A stretch of 15,733 nucleotides of DNA from Coemansia sp. RSA 922 (taxonomy: Eukaryota; Kickxellomycota; Kickxellomycetes; Kickxellales; Kickxellaceae), in the NCBI GenBank assembly GCA_027577415.1, contig JANBQS010000541.1, positions 1 to 15,733 of the forward strand, given 5' to 3'. The position numbers and the translations under genes are program-made. This document shows positions 14,037 through 15,733 of this stretch, piece by piece; within the stretch, counting starts at the first letter, position 1; the number at the start of each line of letters is the position of its first letter. The notes under the pieces are model-generated. The model had not been told where the DNA came from. It worked only from the letters and a program-made list of their open reading frames with translations, and made no database searches.

Positions 14037-14393
14037 ATGGCGGCAGCAGCAGGTACTTCGGCGTTTAGTCGGTTTATAAACTCACCTGTGGGACCCAAGA
14101 CGATTCACTTTTGGGCGCCCGCAATGAAGTGGGGACTAGTAATTGCCGGACTGGGCGACTTGGCTCGTCCAGTTGACCAAATTTCAGTTCGTCAACAAGT
14201 GTCGTTGGCAGCTACGGGACTTATTTGGACTCGTTGGTCTACTATTATTACTCCAAAGAACTATAGCTTGGCTACAGTTAACTTTTTTGTTGGCTGCACT
14301 GCTGCATACCAGTTGGCCCGCGTTGCTTTGAACAAGCGCGATGCACCACCTGCTGCAGCCGAGACTGTCACAGCTGCACCTACAGCAGCTTAG
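14037..14393 (+). CDS. MPC2: Mitochondrial pyruvate carrier subunit MPC2
   Basis: A 118-residue inner-membrane protein of the MPC family, intronless and of normal length. MPC2 pairs with MPC1 to import pyruvate into the mitochondrial matrix. Diagnostic blocks are GPKTIHFWAPAMKWGLVIAG (19-38), ARPVDQIS (43-50), LAATGLIWTRWS (57-68), TPKNYSLATVNFFVG (72-86) and YQLARV (91-96). Hydrophobic helices lie at about 32-40, 55-70 and 77-95. The short N-terminus with SAFSRFINSPV resembles the MPC2/3 type and not MPC1. The C-terminal Ala/Pro/Thr-rich tail is an ordinary variable extension. A pyrimidine-rich leader precedes the ATG and CCAAT boxes sit about 120-165 bp upstream. MPC1 is not in this window. 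Confidence 0.95.
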   Translation: MAAAAGTSAFSRFINSPVGPKTIHFWAPAMKWGLVIAGLGDLARPVDQISVRQQVSLAATGLIWTRWSTIITPKNYSLATVNFFVGCTAAYQLARVALNKRDAPPAAAETVTAAPTAA

Positions 14394-14483
14394 CGAACTA
14401 TCTCCTTCTCCTTCCATTTCTCAGTATCTAATATAATAGGCTAGAGTCGACTTGTGTTTTTATTAATTAGAGTGAATAGTTTT

Positions 14484-14500
14484 GGTGAGCCCGGCTCACC
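14484..14500. repeat. Perfect 17-bp inverted repeat at the 3' end of the GPI-protein gene
   Basis: GGTGAGCCCGGCTCACC is a perfect inverted repeat with one central base. It can fold as a 7-bp stem with a CCG loop. It abuts the stop codon (14501-14503) of the minus-strand GPI-protein gene and lies 91 bp past the MPC2 stop, so it sits in the shared 3' region of two convergent genes and may mark 3' processing or termination. Confidence 0.6.
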
Positions 14501-15058
14501 TTAGAAGAACTGAAAGAGCACTGCTGCAGCTGCAGTCAGTGTCACTAGCTGTAGAGCGTTGGCAGCGTGTACTGCGCTCGAGTCATATTCATGGCGATGA
14601 TGGTGGTTGTGTCTCTGTGGCGCGCTATCATCGTTATCGTCATTATCTTCGTTCTTGAATTTTCCTGGATAGGCTGGATCCGGACCATTATTTCCTTCCT
14701 TGAACCGGTCTAGGCCATATTGCTGGCGGTCAATGTAATCCAAGTCATGCTCATTAATCTCGCCCTTGCCAGCTCCCTCGAGTATAGCTACGTCGGGGTT
14801 GAGGAACTGCGTCAGTCCAAGACCCGGCAATCCGTATCCATAGGCGCTCATGCCGACTTGGGGGAAACCCTGGCCTGGCACTATTCCCTGGTTCCAGTAC
14901 GCTGCAAACGGGCTGTTGTAGCGAGACCCCATGCCTCCGTTGGGCGGCATCTGGCGCCGGCTTAGACTTGGCGGCGGTAGACAGGTACCTGGTGCACATA
15001 TGCCGCGGGCTAGTCCAATGACGGCAGCAATAGCTGGAAAAATCGCAATCAATTTCAT
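14501..15058 (-). CDS. Secreted, probably GPI-anchored cell-wall protein
   Basis: A 185-residue protein with a secretion signal (MKLIAIFPAIAAVIGLARG, cleavage near 19-22) and a C-terminal hydrophobic tail (168-185, LQLVTLTAAAAVLFQFF). Small residues before the tail (DSSA, 159-162, or AAN, 165-167) are plausible omega sites, so GPI attachment to membrane or wall is likely. A dibasic Kex2-type site RR (34-35) follows the Cys-containing CAPGTC stretch. The mature region is rich in Gly, Pro, Tyr and Asn (46-90), then acidic (EDNDDNDD, 137-144), then His-rich (RHNHHHRH, 149-156), which could bind divalent metals. I do not recognise a catalytic domain or family. It converges with MPC2; no intron is seen. 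Confidence 0.8.
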   Translation of the reverse strand: MKLIAIFPAIAAVIGLARGICAPGTCLPPPSLSRRQMPPNGGMGSRYNSPFAAYWNQGIVPGQGFPQVGMSAYGYGLPGLGLTQFLNPDVAILEGAGKGEINEHDLDYIDRQQYGLDRFKEGNNGPDPAYPGKFKNEDNDDNDDSAPQRHNHHHRHEYDSSAVHAANALQLVTLTAAAAVLFQFF

Positions 15059-15535
15059 GGCTATTAAAAATCTTTTTTTTTACTCTGGATATTGATTGTA
15101 TTAGTGTGATATGATGTCTAGAGGTCTGTCAAAAGAGAAGGTGAGGAAGGATAGTGGTTAGATACCTCCTCAGCTGAGTATAATTCCTGAGAGAAAGAAG
15201 GATGTGCGTGAATCTTTGTTTATGGCGATTATGTTTGTTTGCTACTTCGAGCGTCCCCGTGCTTTTTCTGGACATTACGTGTGAGAACCGACATGTCCCG
15301 TACTGCCTTGCTGCTGTCTTTGGAGGGCAGTAGCCGAACTTGTGAGATCTGCCTGTAATCTAATCTGGCTCATCTCTGGCAGCGATTGATTATATATCTA
15401 GCATCTACTGCTTTTGCGATCTCTTTCTCTCTTTTTCTTTTTCTTTCGAATCGCCACCTTGTATTTATTTTTATTTCTTTGGATTCTCATAGATTCAAAC
15501 TCGATAGCCGTTTCCCGTAATCCTTATTCTTTGAA
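15059..15535. other. Divergent intergenic promoter region
   Basis: This region separates the GPI-protein gene (-) from the mitochondrial-protein gene (+). It contains a CT-rich tract at about 15419-15448 upstream of the + gene, an AT-rich TATATA at about 15391-15397, and an inverted repeat TACTGCC (15301-15307)/GGCAGTA (15326-15332). No gene is seen in it. Confidence 0.45.
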
Positions 15536-15733
15536 ATGATGCGTCCGGCGCTGACCACAGCAGGTAGCGTATACGAAAGTAGCAGTTGTTTCTAGAAGAA
15601 ATGCCTCTGAATGTCTATTCTAAACCACTACATTACCTGTATGCCTTTGAAATAGCTGCTCGGCAGCTGGCACGCCCCGCAGCGTCGATGGTGGCCAAGC
15701 GTGGCTATGCGACTGAGGGTGCAGCGCGAGTGT
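15536..15733 (+). CDS. 5' end of a mitochondrially targeted protein (partial, one intron)
   Basis: My model places exon 1 at 15536-15563 (MMRPALTTA plus one base). The intron is 15564-15655 (92 nt, donor GTAGCG, acceptor AATAG), and exon 2 runs from 15656 to the window edge. The join gives an N-terminus MMRPALTTAAARQLARPAAS followed by MVAKRGYATEG. This is Arg/Ala/Ser-rich with no acidic residue until the ATE motif, a textbook matrix-targeting presequence. The unspliced alternative starts at ATG 15601 (MPLNVYSKPLHYLYAFEIAA...) in the same downstream frame, but it has an acidic residue and is less presequence-like. The mature protein lies outside the window, so the product cannot be named. RGYATE is common at the processing site of respiratory-chain and ATP-synthase subunits, but that is not diagnostic. 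Confidence 0.65.

Noticed and set aside
1..15733. CRISPR array, bacterial operon or phage system
   Set aside because: No regularly spaced repeats, no Shine-Dalgarno-led gene strings; introns, TATA/CCAAT boxes, PTS1, GPI and mitochondrial targeting signals all indicate a eukaryotic nuclear locus.

Overview
The window looks like nuclear DNA of a fungus. It encodes a peroxisomal acyl-CoA oxidase ending in a PTS1 tripeptide, a MOB4/phocein protein, a mitochondrial pyruvate carrier subunit of MPC2 type, an Atx1-like copper chaperone and a probable GPI-anchored wall protein with a Kex2-type site. Genes are mostly uninterrupted. The two introns I infer are short (143 and 92 nt) with GT..AG ends, and neighbouring genes are often only about 100-270 bp apart. 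Compactness and low intron density fit an early-diverging fungus, but the sequence alone does not prove the lineage.

Bases 1-9000 are gene-dense. On the + strand come the probable 3' end of an upstream gene (3-98), a small glutaredoxin/SH3BGR-fold protein (432-908), MOB4 (1027-1656), acyl-CoA oxidase (1925-3946) and a cysteine-free coiled-coil protein (4057-4485). The last converges, with 4 bp between stop codons, on a universal-stress-protein-like gene (4490-5062, -). A 1253-residue low-complexity orphan protein follows (5226-8987, -); its centre is a strong GC-rich island.

Bases 9000-12700 are AT-rich and gene-poor. They hold hairpins, a C12 tract and several minus-strand open segments that look like decayed genes. 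One short intact cysteine-containing ORF (11539-11898, -) survives there. An 80-bp sequence in this zone (10763-10842) recurs at 13586-13665. Both copies are open in the same minus-strand frame and differ mainly by transitions, many explainable by CpG decay, so this looks like a degraded mobile or multicopy coding element. A second shorter repeat pair links 9246-9277 with 13884-13915.

Bases 12700-15733 are gene-dense again: a two-exon Atx1-like chaperone (12721-13127, -), MPC2 (14037-14393, +), the secreted/GPI protein (14501-15058, -) and the start of a mitochondrially targeted protein (15536-15733, +, partial). Several products serve carbon and organelle metabolism (peroxisomal beta-oxidation, mitochondrial pyruvate import, another mitochondrial protein), but nothing indicates a functional cluster. 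I did not find a convincing new multi-gene system. The most notable items are the decaying coding repeat, the orphan 1253-residue protein, the hidden spliced genes and a GC-rich hairpin/T-tract island upstream of MPC2.
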